Below are positions 53,064-61,224 of a DNA stretch of 64,000 nucleotides, one piece after another (within the stretch, counting starts at the first letter, position 1; the number at the start of each line of letters is the position of its first letter). The notes beneath the pieces were generated by a model. The model saw nothing but the letters and a program-made list of their open reading frames with translations. It made no database searches and was not told the origin of the DNA. The position numbers and the translations under genes are program-made. This stretch comes from an uncultured Cohaesibacter sp. (lineage in GTDB: Bacteria > Pseudomonadota > Alphaproteobacteria > Rhizobiales > Cohaesibacteraceae): assembly GCF_963676275.1 (NCBI RefSeq), contig NZ_OY781091.1:434001-498000 (forward strand), read 5' to 3'.

Positions 53064-54065
53064 TCAGAGCACGGTGAAGCCGTGGGCATAGGGATCGCGA
53101 TCATCAATGAAGATGGTGTTGAAACCGGTCTGTCGCGCCCAGCCGCCGATGGAGGGGATGATGGCATCCCTGTCGCCCACCTTGGTGGCCGCTTCCACCC
53201 GCCCCTTGAACAGGCTGCCGATGATGCTTTCGTGAATGAAATCGTCGCCCACTTTCAGCCGTCCCTTGGCCACCCAATGGGCCATGCGGGCTGATGTACC
53301 GGTGCCGCATGGCGACCGGTCAATTGCTTTCTCACCATAGAAAACCGCATTTCGGGCCGTGGCTTGCGGATCCTTGGCAGCGCCGGTCCAGAGTATATGG
53401 CTGAGGCCGTTGATCGCCGGATTTTCCGGATGCACGAATTGGTATTTCTCATTCAGCGCGGCGCGCAGCTTGGGTGAAAATCCGACCAGCTCTCCGGCCG
53501 AAAAATCGGCCATGTCGCGGTAGCAGTCCTGCGGCTCGACAATGGCGTAGAAATTGCCGCCATAGGCAACATCCACATGCACCTCGCCCAACCCTTCAAT
53601 TTCCGCGCTCAAGCCTTCGGCATAAAGAAAGGCAGGCACATTGGTCAGCCGCACCTCTTCCACATAGCGCCCCTCCTGCCGATATTCCACGGTGACAAGC
53701 CCTGCCGGTGTATCCAGCCTGAGCTTGCCGGGTTCCTTCGGGGTCACCAGACCATTCTCGATGGCCATCGTCACGGTGCCGATGGTGCCATGGCCGCACA
53801 TGGGCAAACAGCCGGAGGTTTCGATGAAAAGCACGGCGACATCACAGTCGTCTCGCGTCGGCGGATAGAGAATCGATCCCGACATCATGTCATGGCCGCG
53901 TGGCTCAAACATCAGGCCTGTGCGAATCCAGTCATATTCGGCCAGAAAATGTGCCCGTTTCTCGATCATGTTGTTGCCTTCGAGGCGCGGTGCCCCACCA
54001 GCCACAAGCCGCACCGGATTGCCACATGTATGGCCGTCAATGCATTGAAAAGTATGGTTTTTCAT
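53064..54065 (-). CDS. 4-hydroxyproline 2-epimerase (proline racemase family)
   Basis: This enzyme turns trans-4-hydroxy-L-proline into cis-4-hydroxy-D-proline, the first step of the pathway. The 333 residues carry both catalytic cysteines of the racemase/epimerase mechanism, in PMCGHGTIG (about 88-96) and SPCGTGTSA (about 250-258). A Cys/Cys pair points to epimerase or racemase rather than the trans-3-hydroxyproline dehydratase, which has Thr in the second place. The ATG at 54065 starts MKNHTFQCIDGHTCGNP, the usual N-terminus. The gene is divergent from the GntR regulator, with an operator-like site between. Confidence 0.9.
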   Translation of the reverse strand: MKNHTFQCIDGHTCGNPVRLVAGGAPRLEGNNMIEKRAHFLAEYDWIRTGLMFEPRGHDMMSGSILYPPTRDDCDVAVLFIETSGCLPMCGHGTIGTVTMAIENGLVTPKEPGKLRLDTPAGLVTVEYRQEGRYVEEVRLTNVPAFLYAEGLSAEIEGLGEVHVDVAYGGNFYAIVEPQDCYRDMADFSAGELVGFSPKLRAALNEKYQFVHPENPAINGLSHILWTGAAKDPQATARNAVFYGEKAIDRSPCGTGTSARMAHWVAKGRLKVGDDFIHESIIGSLFKGRVEAATKVGDRDAIIPSIGGWARQTGFNTIFIDDRDPYAHGFTVL

Positions 54066-54131
54066 CGATAGACCCTGCTCAGGTGATATGCTTTGCGCAG
54101 ATCGGTTTGTTTCTTGAATTGACACGATAGT

Positions 54132-54152
54132 ATGTCGACAAGTAAAATACAA
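54132..54152. promoter_or_regulatory. Hydroxyproline operator-like site A
   Basis: ATGTCGACAA then GTAAAATACAA, containing the palindrome TGTCGACA. Nearly the same 21 bp occurs, inverted, at 50486-50506, and a looser copy at 48145-48165. It lies between the epimerase and GntR genes, so the GntR protein is the likely binder. Confidence 0.65.
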
Positions 54153-54222
54153 ACATTTGCTTCAGGACTTTTCAGATATTCGCTAGAAATATTCAATCGC
54201 AACATCGTTGGGCAATAAAGAC

Positions 54223-54939
54223 ATGACCGAGACAAAAGACAAAAAAGCATCAAAGGGCCCCTTCAAGCGAGGCGCTGGCGTTGGCCATGTCTATCAGACC
54301 CTGCATCGCGAAATCATCGAGCTGAAAATCGCCCCCGGCAGCCCGATCGACGAGCTGCAATTGGCAGCCCGCTTTTCCATGTCGCGCACACCCATTCGCG
54401 AAGCTCTGGTGCGATTGGCAGCCGAGGGGCTGATCACGACCCTGCCAAACCGGGCAACGATCGTTTCCAACATCGACTTTCTCAATCTGTCGCAGTTTTT
54501 CGATGCCCTGTCGCTGATGTATCGGGTGACGACCCGGCAGGCAGCGGCCAATTTTGAAGAAGCCGATCTTGCCGAGATCACGCATTGGAAGGATCTCTAT
54601 GCAAGTGCGGTAGATAGCCGCGATGTCTTCGAGATGATCGCCACCAACCGCGAATTTCATCTGGCCATCGCCAGAGCGGGGCGCAATCGTTATTATACCG
54701 AGCTTTTCACCCGTCTTCTTGATGAGGGACGCCGGATATTGCGGCTCTATTATCAGTCCTATAATGACGATATTCCCCATCTCTATGTCGATGAACATGA
54801 GAAGATGATCGCGGCCATCATCGCCCGCGATCTTGCCCTTGCCGACCGGCTGGCCGCGGACCATGCCGATCAGATCGTGCGCCAGATCCAGTCCTATATC
54901 GCGGCTGACAAGCGGATCAATTCCAGCCTCGCCCTCTGA
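54223..54939 (+). CDS. GntR-family (FadR/FCD) transcriptional regulator of the hydroxyproline cluster
   Basis: This 238-residue regulator has an N-terminal winged helix (about 15-80: YQTLHREIIELKIAPGSPIDELQLAARFSMSRTPIREALVRLAAEGLI) and a C-terminal FCD ligand domain (about 95-230, with EFHLAIARAGRNRYYTELF and EHEKMIAAIIARD). FCD regulators bind acidic ligands through a metal site. I chose the ATG at 54223; a TTG at 54208 is in frame. It is divergent from the epimerase gene. The shared 21-bp element in three divergent promoters of this cluster is its probable operator. Confidence 0.85.
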   Translation: MTETKDKKASKGPFKRGAGVGHVYQTLHREIIELKIAPGSPIDELQLAARFSMSRTPIREALVRLAAEGLITTLPNRATIVSNIDFLNLSQFFDALSLMYRVTTRQAAANFEEADLAEITHWKDLYASAVDSRDVFEMIATNREFHLAIARAGRNRYYTELFTRLLDEGRRILRLYYQSYNDDIPHLYVDEHEKMIAAIIARDLALADRLAADHADQIVRQIQSYIAADKRINSSLAL

Positions 54940-55038
54940 TACTGATTCCGGTGCTGATCTTGATTCATCTTGCGGCCCTGTTACGGCACCATTCGATTGA
55001 TATGGTGCCGCTGGTTATCGCTGCGCTTTGGGCCTCTT

Positions 55039-56289
55039 CTATTCTGCCTCCTGTCGCGCGCGCTCCCATTGAGGGAAGGGGTCGGGCAGATGCGCATATT
55101 GGGTCGGATCGAATGCGCCTTGCGCAATCGGATCAACCAGCGCCCTGTCAAGCATCGCGCAAATGCGCTCTTTTTTCATTTCCCCCAGCAGGCCGATGAA
55201 AACAAGCTGCTGGCGGCGGTCGCCATATTGCGGATCAAGCAGGGCCTTGATCTGTTTGCGTGTGGCGCGGTCCTTTGGCCAGCGCTCTTGGGGAACCGAT
55301 GCCCACCAGTAGCCCAGCGGTCCGGTTCTGGCGATGCTGCCCGCAAGACTATAGTCCCCGACGATGCGGTGGCGCGTGGCCAGCCAGAAATGCCCCTTGG
55401 CCCGGATGACACCTGGAAGCGGTGTCTGGGTGAATGCGAAGAATTTCTCCGGCAGCAGCGGCCGCCGCGCCGTCCAGACAAAACTGGTAATGCCGAACTC
55501 GGAATCCTCTGGCAGATGATCGGCAAAGCCATAGAGCTCCTTGTACCATTTAGGATGCGTGTGCGCGCGTTGAAAGTCGAACAATCCGGTGTTGAAAATC
55601 GCATCCGGTGACACCGCGCCAAAGTCCGTTTCGATCAGGCGGGCATCGGGATTGAGACCATTCACGATGGACCGGGCCGCTGCCAGCTGATCCGGACTTG
55701 CATCGGATATCTTGTTCAGAATGATGATGTCGGCAAATTCGATCTGGTCGACAAGCAGATCCGCCAGCGTGCGCGTATCATGATCAGAAAGATTGGCCTT
55801 CAGGGCGTCCCGGTCGGACAGAAAATCTCTCGAGCCCAAATCCCTGACAAGGTGAATGGCATCAATCACCGTCACCATCGTGTCCAGCCGGGCGATATCA
55901 TTAAGACTTTGGCCCGCTTCATCCCGATATTCGAAGGTGGTCGCAACGGGAAGCGGCTCCGAGACACCGGTGCTTTCCACCAGCAGATAGTCAAATCGGC
56001 CTTCTTCTGCCAATTGACGCACCTTTACCAGCAGGTCATCGCGCAAGGTGCAGCAGATACAGCCATTGCTCATTTCCACCAGCTTCTCTTCAGACTGGCT
56101 GAGCGAGCTTTCCTCTCGTACCAGATCCGCATCTATATTCACTTCGCTCATGTCATTGACAATGACGGCCACGCGCCGACCGTCCCGATTATTGAGAATA
56201 TGATTGAGCAGGGTGGTTTTGCCAGCACCAAGGAAACCCGAAAGCACGGTGACCGGCAGTCTCTTGTCTATTTTGCGTCGTCTGAACAT
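55039..56289 (-). CDS. G3E-family (CobW/ZigA-like) metallochaperone GTPase
   Basis: This 416-residue GTPase has Walker [16 protein letters not shown] (about 17-31), the metal motif [10 protein letters not shown] (about 74-83), a Walker B-like VESTGVSEP and the NKISD guanine motif. The C-terminal half is the CobW C domain. ATG 56289 has GGAAG 5 nt upstream. A Zur-like half-palindrome lies 17-28 nt before the start, so a zinc-supply role (ZigA/COG0523) is more likely than cobalamin synthesis; no cobalamin gene is nearby. It stands alone in its transcription unit. Confidence 0.86.
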   Translation of the reverse strand: MFRRRKIDKRLPVTVLSGFLGAGKTTLLNHILNNRDGRRVAVIVNDMSEVNIDADLVREESSLSQSEEKLVEMSNGCICCTLRDDLLVKVRQLAEEGRFDYLLVESTGVSEPLPVATTFEYRDEAGQSLNDIARLDTMVTVIDAIHLVRDLGSRDFLSDRDALKANLSDHDTRTLADLLVDQIEFADIIILNKISDASPDQLAAARSIVNGLNPDARLIETDFGAVSPDAIFNTGLFDFQRAHTHPKWYKELYGFADHLPEDSEFGITSFVWTARRPLLPEKFFAFTQTPLPGVIRAKGHFWLATRHRIVGDYSLAGSIARTGPLGYWWASVPQERWPKDRATRKQIKALLDPQYGDRRQQLVFIGLLGEMKKERICAMLDRALVDPIAQGAFDPTQYAHLPDPFPQWERARQEAE

Positions 56290-56305
56290 TTTGCTTCCAA
56301 ATGAA

Positions 56306-56317
56306 ATGTTATAACGT
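56306..56317 (-). promoter_or_regulatory. Zur-like zinc-responsive box
   Basis: ATGTTATAACGT, preceded by GAA, is one base from a perfect palindrome and matches the GAAATGTTATA half of known Zur sites. It lies 17-28 nt before the start of the G3E GTPase gene, a common Zur target. Confidence 0.5.
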
Positions 56318-56489
56318 CGCAATAGCAATCCATGAAGACAGGGGTCAAGCATCCATAAGGGGCTGTCCGGACCATAAGGGCGGTTCGTCCCGTGGCAAAT
56401 TGTCCTTTAAAAGCAAATGCAACAGTGGGCCTGCCAGGCGGTATCCATCATCAGTCCTGCCGTGATCAGAAAGCCCTTGTCCCGGCTCA

Positions 56490-56528
56490 AACAACAAAAC
56501 GGTGCCTTCATTGCGAAGGGCACCGTTT
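56490..56528 (-). terminator. Terminator after the DoxX gene
   Basis: On the minus strand AAACGGTGCC...GGCACCGTTT forms a stem with one bulged base around TTCGCAATGAA, followed by TGTTGTTTG. Confidence 0.65.
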
Positions 56529-56613
56529 CCAGTTTGCGTGAGAGCTTTTATGATTGTTGTTGTTTCGCTCTCTTCTATTTTATTTTTGTTGGATCAGAGT
56601 AGCCGGGCTCAGC

Positions 56614-57045
56614 TTATTGCGCCCATGCCAGTTTTTCAGAGAGTTTTTCGCCAACCGGCAGGCGAAGAGCGAAAGCACCGCCACCAAGAAGCGCGATGAC
56701 GACATTGGCCAGCGCCCAGAAAAGCGGAAATTCCCAGCCGCCGCCCTGACTGGAAAAGACCCAGCCATTGGCCGCATGAACATAGAGGGCGCCCAGAAGC
56801 GGAGGCAGGGTCAGGATGGCAACCGGGCGGGTGGCAACGCCGAGGATCAGGGCAGCGCCGCCAGCCACTTCGGCCAGAATGGTGAGATAGGCAAACAGGC
56901 CGGGAAAGCCGAGGCTCTCAAAAAAGCCGACGGTGCCGGGAATGGTGAAGATGAAGACTTTCATCAGGCCATGAGCCAGAAGCAGGACACCGGAGGTGAC
57001 GCGGAGAAGAAAGGCTGCATAGGGAGCGGTGCTGTTGTCGATCAT
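56614..57045 (-). CDS. DoxX-family membrane protein
   Basis: This 143-residue protein has four hydrophobic segments (about 8-30, 45-70, 75-95, 105-125), the usual DoxX layout, with AAFLLRVTSGVLLLAHGLMKVF at the start and YLTILAEVAGGAALILGVATR in the middle. I chose the ATG at 57045, which starts directly before TM1. DoxX proteins are linked to redox and thiol stress in some bacteria, but the role here is unknown. It lies 114 nt after the SnoaL-like gene on the same strand. Confidence 0.8.
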   Translation of the reverse strand: MIDNSTAPYAAFLLRVTSGVLLLAHGLMKVFIFTIPGTVGFFESLGFPGLFAYLTILAEVAGGAALILGVATRPVAILTLPPLLGALYVHAANGWVFSSQGGGWEFPLFWALANVVIALLGGGAFALRLPVGEKLSEKLAWAQ

Positions 57046-57159
57046 GTGAATGTTCCAACTGTTGTTGTGTGCAGTCTTTGCACGAGCGGTCAATTTCTTG
57101 TTTGAGGGTTATTGAGGGGCCTTCCTGAGGGAAAGCCCCCTTGCGCAAGTGGCGTTTGA

Positions 57160-57726
57160 TCAGCGCAGGCCGATCTGTTTGTAGAAGGCGTCGTTATCCC
57201 AGAAGAGATATTCCTCATCCATCACGCCGTCCTTGGTCCAGTGGCCAATGGTTGCCATGGACAATTTGTAGGCCTTGCCGGTCGGCTCGATGAATTTGCC
57301 ACCGCCGATTGGCATCGGTTCGGTGAAGGTGCCGGAGATTTCGCCAACAACACCGGTCCATTCGCCCTGACCGATACGGACAGGATGTTTGTCGATCTTG
57401 GTGTCCGGAGCGAAGACAAAGAAGGCCTTCAGGTCTTCGATATGCTGGTCAAGGCCTGTGGCGCTATGGCCGTCTGGCCAGTGTACGACGATATTGTCGG
57501 CGTGGCTTTCATGCAGGCGATTCCATTTCTGGCCGGAAAAGACCTCGAAATCGAGATTGTCGAAGGTATCGAGATTCTTGGCGATACGGCTTTCTTCGCT
57601 CTGATAATGGGACAGTTCTTTCAGGGCTTCGGTTACCGGCTTGGCATTGTCTGCTGCCAGAGAGGGAGAGGCGAAAGCACCGGCAAGGGCGAGGGCTGCT
57701 GTCGAAAGGGTCAAAATCTTGTTCAT
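57160..57726 (-). CDS. Exported SnoaL-like / ester-cyclase family protein
   Basis: The 188 residues begin with a clear signal peptide (MNKILTLSTAALALAGAFASPSLA, cleavage after Ala). The mature part resembles the SnoaL/NTF2-like cone: WNRLHESHADNIVVHWPDG, then IEDLKAFFVFAPDTKI, ending GHWTKDGVMDEEYLFWDNDAFYKQIGL. Such proteins are often periplasmic and of unknown substrate. It is probably co-transcribed with the DoxX gene downstream. Confidence 0.75.
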   Translation of the reverse strand: MNKILTLSTAALALAGAFASPSLAADNAKPVTEALKELSHYQSEESRIAKNLDTFDNLDFEVFSGQKWNRLHESHADNIVVHWPDGHSATGLDQHIEDLKAFFVFAPDTKIDKHPVRIGQGEWTGVVGEISGTFTEPMPIGGGKFIEPTGKAYKLSMATIGHWTKDGVMDEEYLFWDNDAFYKQIGLR

Positions 57727-57935
57727 TGGTCTGGTTCCGTTTTTGTTGTTTTTGTCTGGTCAGCGCGTTTTGTTGTTTGCTGTTGAGACATATATGGACC
57801 AGAATTTTAATCAATGAAATGAAGATTATAGCGAATAACTTTCTATGAATTGTTCTCAATTGCATCAAGACAGGCCTCTCTCGGGTTGATCCTGTCCCAA
57901 TCAGGGCCAGATGATCCAAGCCCAGCCCTCAAGGT

Positions 57936-57967
57936 GCAGCCAGATAAAGGCAGCCAGATAAAGGCAG
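57936..57967. repeat. Short tandem repeat, 14-bp unit
   Basis: Two exact copies of GCAGCCAGATAAAG in tandem, with a third partial GCAG. It lies between the SnoaL-like start and the tetR end. Confidence 0.7.
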
Positions 57968-58004
57968 GCAGAAAAGCGCCATCAGGGATGAATTTGATAA
58001 AGAG

Positions 58005-58028
58005 AGAAAAGAAAAAGCCTCAAGGCTT
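58005..58028 (-). terminator. Terminator overlapping the tetR stop codon
   Basis: On the minus strand AAGCC-TTGA-GGCTT followed by TTTCTTTTC. The TGA stop of tetR lies in the loop, so the hairpin forms across the end of the gene. Confidence 0.6.
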
Positions 58029-59000
58029 CACATAGCGCAGGATCGCTTCGACGATCATCTCCCGCTGGGCCGGAACATCCTCCTCATCCCACAGATCCAT
58101 GTCGAACACCGCGCGCCATGAATAGCGGTTGGAGACGCGCATGAAGCAGAATGAGGATATCAGAAAATGCAGGTGCCAGGGATTGATGCCCGTCCGGAAA
58201 ATGCCTTCCGCTTCGCCCCGGCGGAGCAGATCCTGCACCGTTTCAATGGCGATGGCGTTGCGCTCGATCAGGCTCTTGCGGCCGGTGATATGGCGTCCCA
58301 TCTCGATATTCTCGACGGTGACAAGGCGCACATATTCAGGATGTTCGGCATGATGGTCAAAGGTGACTTCGACAAGGCGGCGCATGGCCTCTTCCGTCGG
58401 CAGAGCGTCCAGATGCAAGCCCTGTTCCTTGGTGCGCACTCCGCCATAGGCCTCTTCCATCACGGCGGCATAGAGCTTTTCCTTGCTGCCAAAATGGTAA
58501 TAGATCATCGGCTTGGTGGTGCGGGTTCTGGCGGCAATGGCATCGACGCGGGCCCCGCTCAGCCCCTTGGCGGCGAATTCTTCCATCGCCGCATCAAGTA
58601 TGTCCCGCCTTGTGGCCTCCGCTTCTCTTCGTCTGGGCGCAGGTCGGCTGTCATCGACAGGCGCGGGCAGGGGGGGCTTGCTGCCTTCAGCCGCGCTGAG
58701 ATCTGCGGGCGAAATTTCCACTTCATGGGGCTCATCTGGCAAAGCCTCTTCCTCATGGGGATGAAGCGCCTCGATAGCATAAAGCTCCGCGCGAGCGGAG
58801 GCGAATTCCTGCTCGAGATCCTGCAGCATGGCGCAGGCGATCTTGACCCCTTCTGTGACATTGACAGCCCCGGTCGAGCGTTCGATCACCTTGGAGCGAT
58901 CCCGATATTGCGGATGTTCCCAGAGATCTCTGGGGACCTTCTTAAGGATACCTACACGACCATTTCGGCCAATCCGCACATTTCTTGGGAGCTTCGCCAT
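58020..59000 (-). CDS. TetR-family regulator with recombinase-like N-terminal extension
   Basis: This 326-residue protein has a TetR DNA-binding domain at about 125-180 (ATRRDILDAAMEEFAAKGLSGARVDAIAARTRTTKPMIYYHFGSKEKLYAAV) and a TetR C-terminal ligand domain to 326. TetR proteins are normally about 200 residues. The first 75 here (RIGRNGRVGILKKVPRDLW, then ERSTGAVNVTEGVKIACAMLQDLEQEFASARAEL) resemble the N-terminal DUF6538-like segment of some tyrosine recombinases. An acidic Pro-rich linker joins the two. GAGG precedes the ATG by 5 nt. It is divergent from the TRAP transporter and probably controls it. Confidence 0.8.
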   Translation of the reverse strand: MAKLPRNVRIGRNGRVGILKKVPRDLWEHPQYRDRSKVIERSTGAVNVTEGVKIACAMLQDLEQEFASARAELYAIEALHPHEEEALPDEPHEVEISPADLSAAEGSKPPLPAPVDDSRPAPRRREAEATRRDILDAAMEEFAAKGLSGARVDAIAARTRTTKPMIYYHFGSKEKLYAAVMEEAYGGVRTKEQGLHLDALPTEEAMRRLVEVTFDHHAEHPEYVRLVTVENIEMGRHITGRKSLIERNAIAIETVQDLLRRGEAEGIFRTGINPWHLHFLISSFCFMRVSNRYSWRAVFDMDLWDEEDVPAQREMIVEAILRYVKP

Positions 59001-59619
59001 CTTTGCCTCGGACCTTTGGAAAGTATGGAACTCCTTCCAAAGTATGGATTTTTCGCTTTGTGAGTATGGATGATAGGCACTTCGCGCCGCTTGTCAATAT
59101 CCGGTAGCAGGATCAAAAGTGTAAGCGATCTGTTGATTTTTGCTGCCGTAATTTGGTGCTAACACCCTAAAATATTGCGGAAAACAGAGATTTTGGCACC
59201 AAACGGATGCCACTCGTTCACAGTCTTCTGCGTCGCGTTGTCGCAATAGTGGCAAATACAATACTTGTTTATTGACAAAATCTACCGGTAAGTAGTGTTC
59301 TAGCAACATGCTGTTGTTGCGGTATGGATGATTGGGAGACCATTCCTGCCTCAGCTCACAAAGGCCGGGATATCATGATGGTTGCGTCTTGGACGCATGC
59401 CCCCCGGCAGGGGAAGGAGCAGACAACAGCACACGGATCGGGCTTTGGCCCGAAAAGGACTTGCTGGTGCGTCTGTGTTCGGGCCGGATTTGGCGGCGCG
59501 GACAAATGCGCACTCTTATAGGCTCTAGCGAGGAGAAAGGAGCGGTGAGGAATGCGCCGCTTCGCCGTCCAACCGGATTGTTCGACCGGATCGGGCGGTT
59601 ATCAAAAGGGAGGCATTCA
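59001..59619. other. Divergent regulatory region between tetR and dctP
   Basis: About 620 nt without a supported gene. Next to tetR are three copies of AAGTATGGA or GAGTATGGA (59021, 59040, 59062) and an inverted repeat TTTGGAA-N13-TTCCAAA (59015-59041). Around 59254-59276 there is AAATACAATAC and TTGTTTATTGACAA, partly like the hydroxyproline operator. Confidence 0.5.
59015..59070. promoter_or_regulatory. Repeat cluster upstream of tetR, candidate operator
   Basis: An inverted repeat (TTTGGAA/TTCCAAA) overlaps three direct repeats of (A/G)AGTATGGA spaced 19 and 22 nt. It begins 15 nt before the tetR start, a typical place for autoregulation. Confidence 0.45.
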
Positions 59620-60606
59620 ATGAAAAAGGCATTTGCGAAACTCGCAATCATGGCCGTCGGGATCGGGCTTGCATTTCCGGTCATGGCCGCAGATTTCAAT
59701 TTCAAATTCGCGCATTCTCAGCCGGACAGCTCGGTTCGGCACAAATCCATGCTCTTCTTCAAGGAAGCTCTTGAGAAGGAAAGCAATGGCCGCATCTCTG
59801 TCGAGGTCTTCTCGGGCAGCCAGCTTGGCAGCGAACCGGAAGTGATGGATATGGTCAAGATGGGCACCGTGCAGGGTACCCGTGGCGGTGCCTTCACCAA
59901 GGCCAACAAGAAATTCCTGATCTATACCCTGCCATTCCTCTATGACAGCACCGATGCCGTGCTGAAGGCCATGCGCAGCGATTTCGGCACCCATATTGCC
60001 GATGAAGCCAAGGCCAACGGTTATTATATTCCGGCGACCGGTGTGGCTGGCGGTTTCCGCGTCGTGACCAACAACAAGCATGCCATCAACACGCCGGAAG
60101 ATGTGGAAGGTCTCAAGATTCGCACGCCAGGCATCGAAACCATCATCAAGACATTCGAAGCGCTGGGCGCCAGCCCGACGTCCATTCCTTATGGCGAGGT
60201 CTATATGGCCCTGAAGATGGGCGTTGCCGATGGGCAGGAAAATCCGCCGAGCAACATCTCGGTGATGAAATTCTACGAAGCCCAGAAATATCTCTCCCTG
60301 CTCAACTATCAGATCCATCCCGATCCGCTGTTCGTGAATCTGAAATGGTATGAAGGTCTGCCTGATGATCTCAAGGCCATCTTCGACAAGGTTTCCAGGG
60401 AAGCCATGGCATGGAGTGACGAAAATTGGCTCGCATCGGAAGCCGATTATCTGAAATTCCTCAGCGACAAGCTGGAAGTGAATGAAGTTTCCGCTGAAAA
60501 CCGCGCCAAATTCGTCGAAAAGGTTCGCCCTGTCTGGGACTTCTACATCCAGAATGGCACCTTCTCTGAAGAAGAAGTCAATGCCGCCATCGAGGCTGGC
60601 AAGTAA
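59620..60606 (+). CDS. dctP: TRAP transporter substrate-binding protein (DctP family)
   Basis: This periplasmic receptor has 328 residues. A signal peptide (KKAFAKLAIMAVGIGLAFPVMAA) precedes the DctP domain with FNFKFAHSQPDSSVRH, VEVFSGSQLGSEPEVMDMVKMGTVQGT and VADGQENPPSNISVMKF. The ATG at 59620 has AAAAGGGAGG 7 nt upstream; the frame is open further upstream but only the ATG gives a signal peptide. Its ligand, probably a carboxylate or amino acid, cannot be named. dctQ and dctM follow. Confidence 0.93.
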   Translation: MKKAFAKLAIMAVGIGLAFPVMAADFNFKFAHSQPDSSVRHKSMLFFKEALEKESNGRISVEVFSGSQLGSEPEVMDMVKMGTVQGTRGGAFTKANKKFLIYTLPFLYDSTDAVLKAMRSDFGTHIADEAKANGYYIPATGVAGGFRVVTNNKHAINTPEDVEGLKIRTPGIETIIKTFEALGASPTSIPYGEVYMALKMGVADGQENPPSNISVMKFYEAQKYLSLLNYQIHPDPLFVNLKWYEGLPDDLKAIFDKVSREAMAWSDENWLASEADYLKFLSDKLEVNEVSAENRAKFVEKVRPVWDFYIQNGTFSEEEVNAAIEAGK

Positions 60607-60692
60607 CAGACCTGATGCGCACATCTGCCGGGGTGGTTTGAGGCCACTCCGGCAATTGCAAGAGACCACACAAACCATCTGAAAGCTTTGAC

Positions 60693-61211
60693 ATGTCCGG
60701 ACCTGCCCCTGCCTATCAGGTGCATCCAGTGCTTCGCGCCGAAAAACTGCTGATGCAATTATTGACGTGGCTTTTGACAGCTCTCTTCGGCCTGATTTTC
60801 CTGCTGGTCGTCATATTGGTGATCATGCGCTATGGCTTCAACACCACCATCATCGGCGGCAGCGAATCAACGGTAATGATGTTTATCTATACCACCGCGC
60901 TCGGAGCGGCGGTGGATGTGGCGCGGGGTAAGCATATCCGCATTGATGCCCTGATCGACAGCCTGCCTTTGCGCCTCAAGACATGGCTCGAGGGGGCCAA
61001 TCTGGTGCTGATCGCCATTCTGCATGCGATGCTTCTCTATTACAGCACCCAATGGATCGCTGTTGTCGGCAACAGTGAGGATCCGGTGCTGCATATCGCC
61101 GAGGGACTGATCGAGGTTGCGATCCCCATCGGCTGCGCATTCGCCATTCTCTTTTGCATCACGCGTCTGGTCGCCCTGATCATGACGCCTCTTGAAGATA
61201 AATCAAACTAG
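60693..61211 (+). CDS. dctQ: TRAP transporter small permease (DctQ)
   Basis: This 172-residue membrane protein has four segments (about 20-45, 55-75, 95-115, 135-160). It begins VHPVLRAEKLLMQLLTWLLTALFGLIFLLVV and contains RGKHIRIDALIDSLP, typical of DctQ. It starts 87 nt after dctP and ends 14 nt before dctM. Confidence 0.9.
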   Translation: MSGPAPAYQVHPVLRAEKLLMQLLTWLLTALFGLIFLLVVILVIMRYGFNTTIIGGSESTVMMFIYTTALGAAVDVARGKHIRIDALIDSLPLRLKTWLEGANLVLIAILHAMLLYYSTQWIAVVGNSEDPVLHIAEGLIEVAIPIGCAFAILFCITRLVALIMTPLEDKSN

Positions 61212-61224
61212 CGGCGGAACGACC

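Larger units (their letters stand above)
56290..56613. other. Intergenic region between the GTPase and DoxX genes
   Basis: About 320 nt. It contains the Zur-like box next to the GTPase start (56306-56317) and the DoxX terminator (56490-56528). Nothing else is recognisable. Confidence 0.5.
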
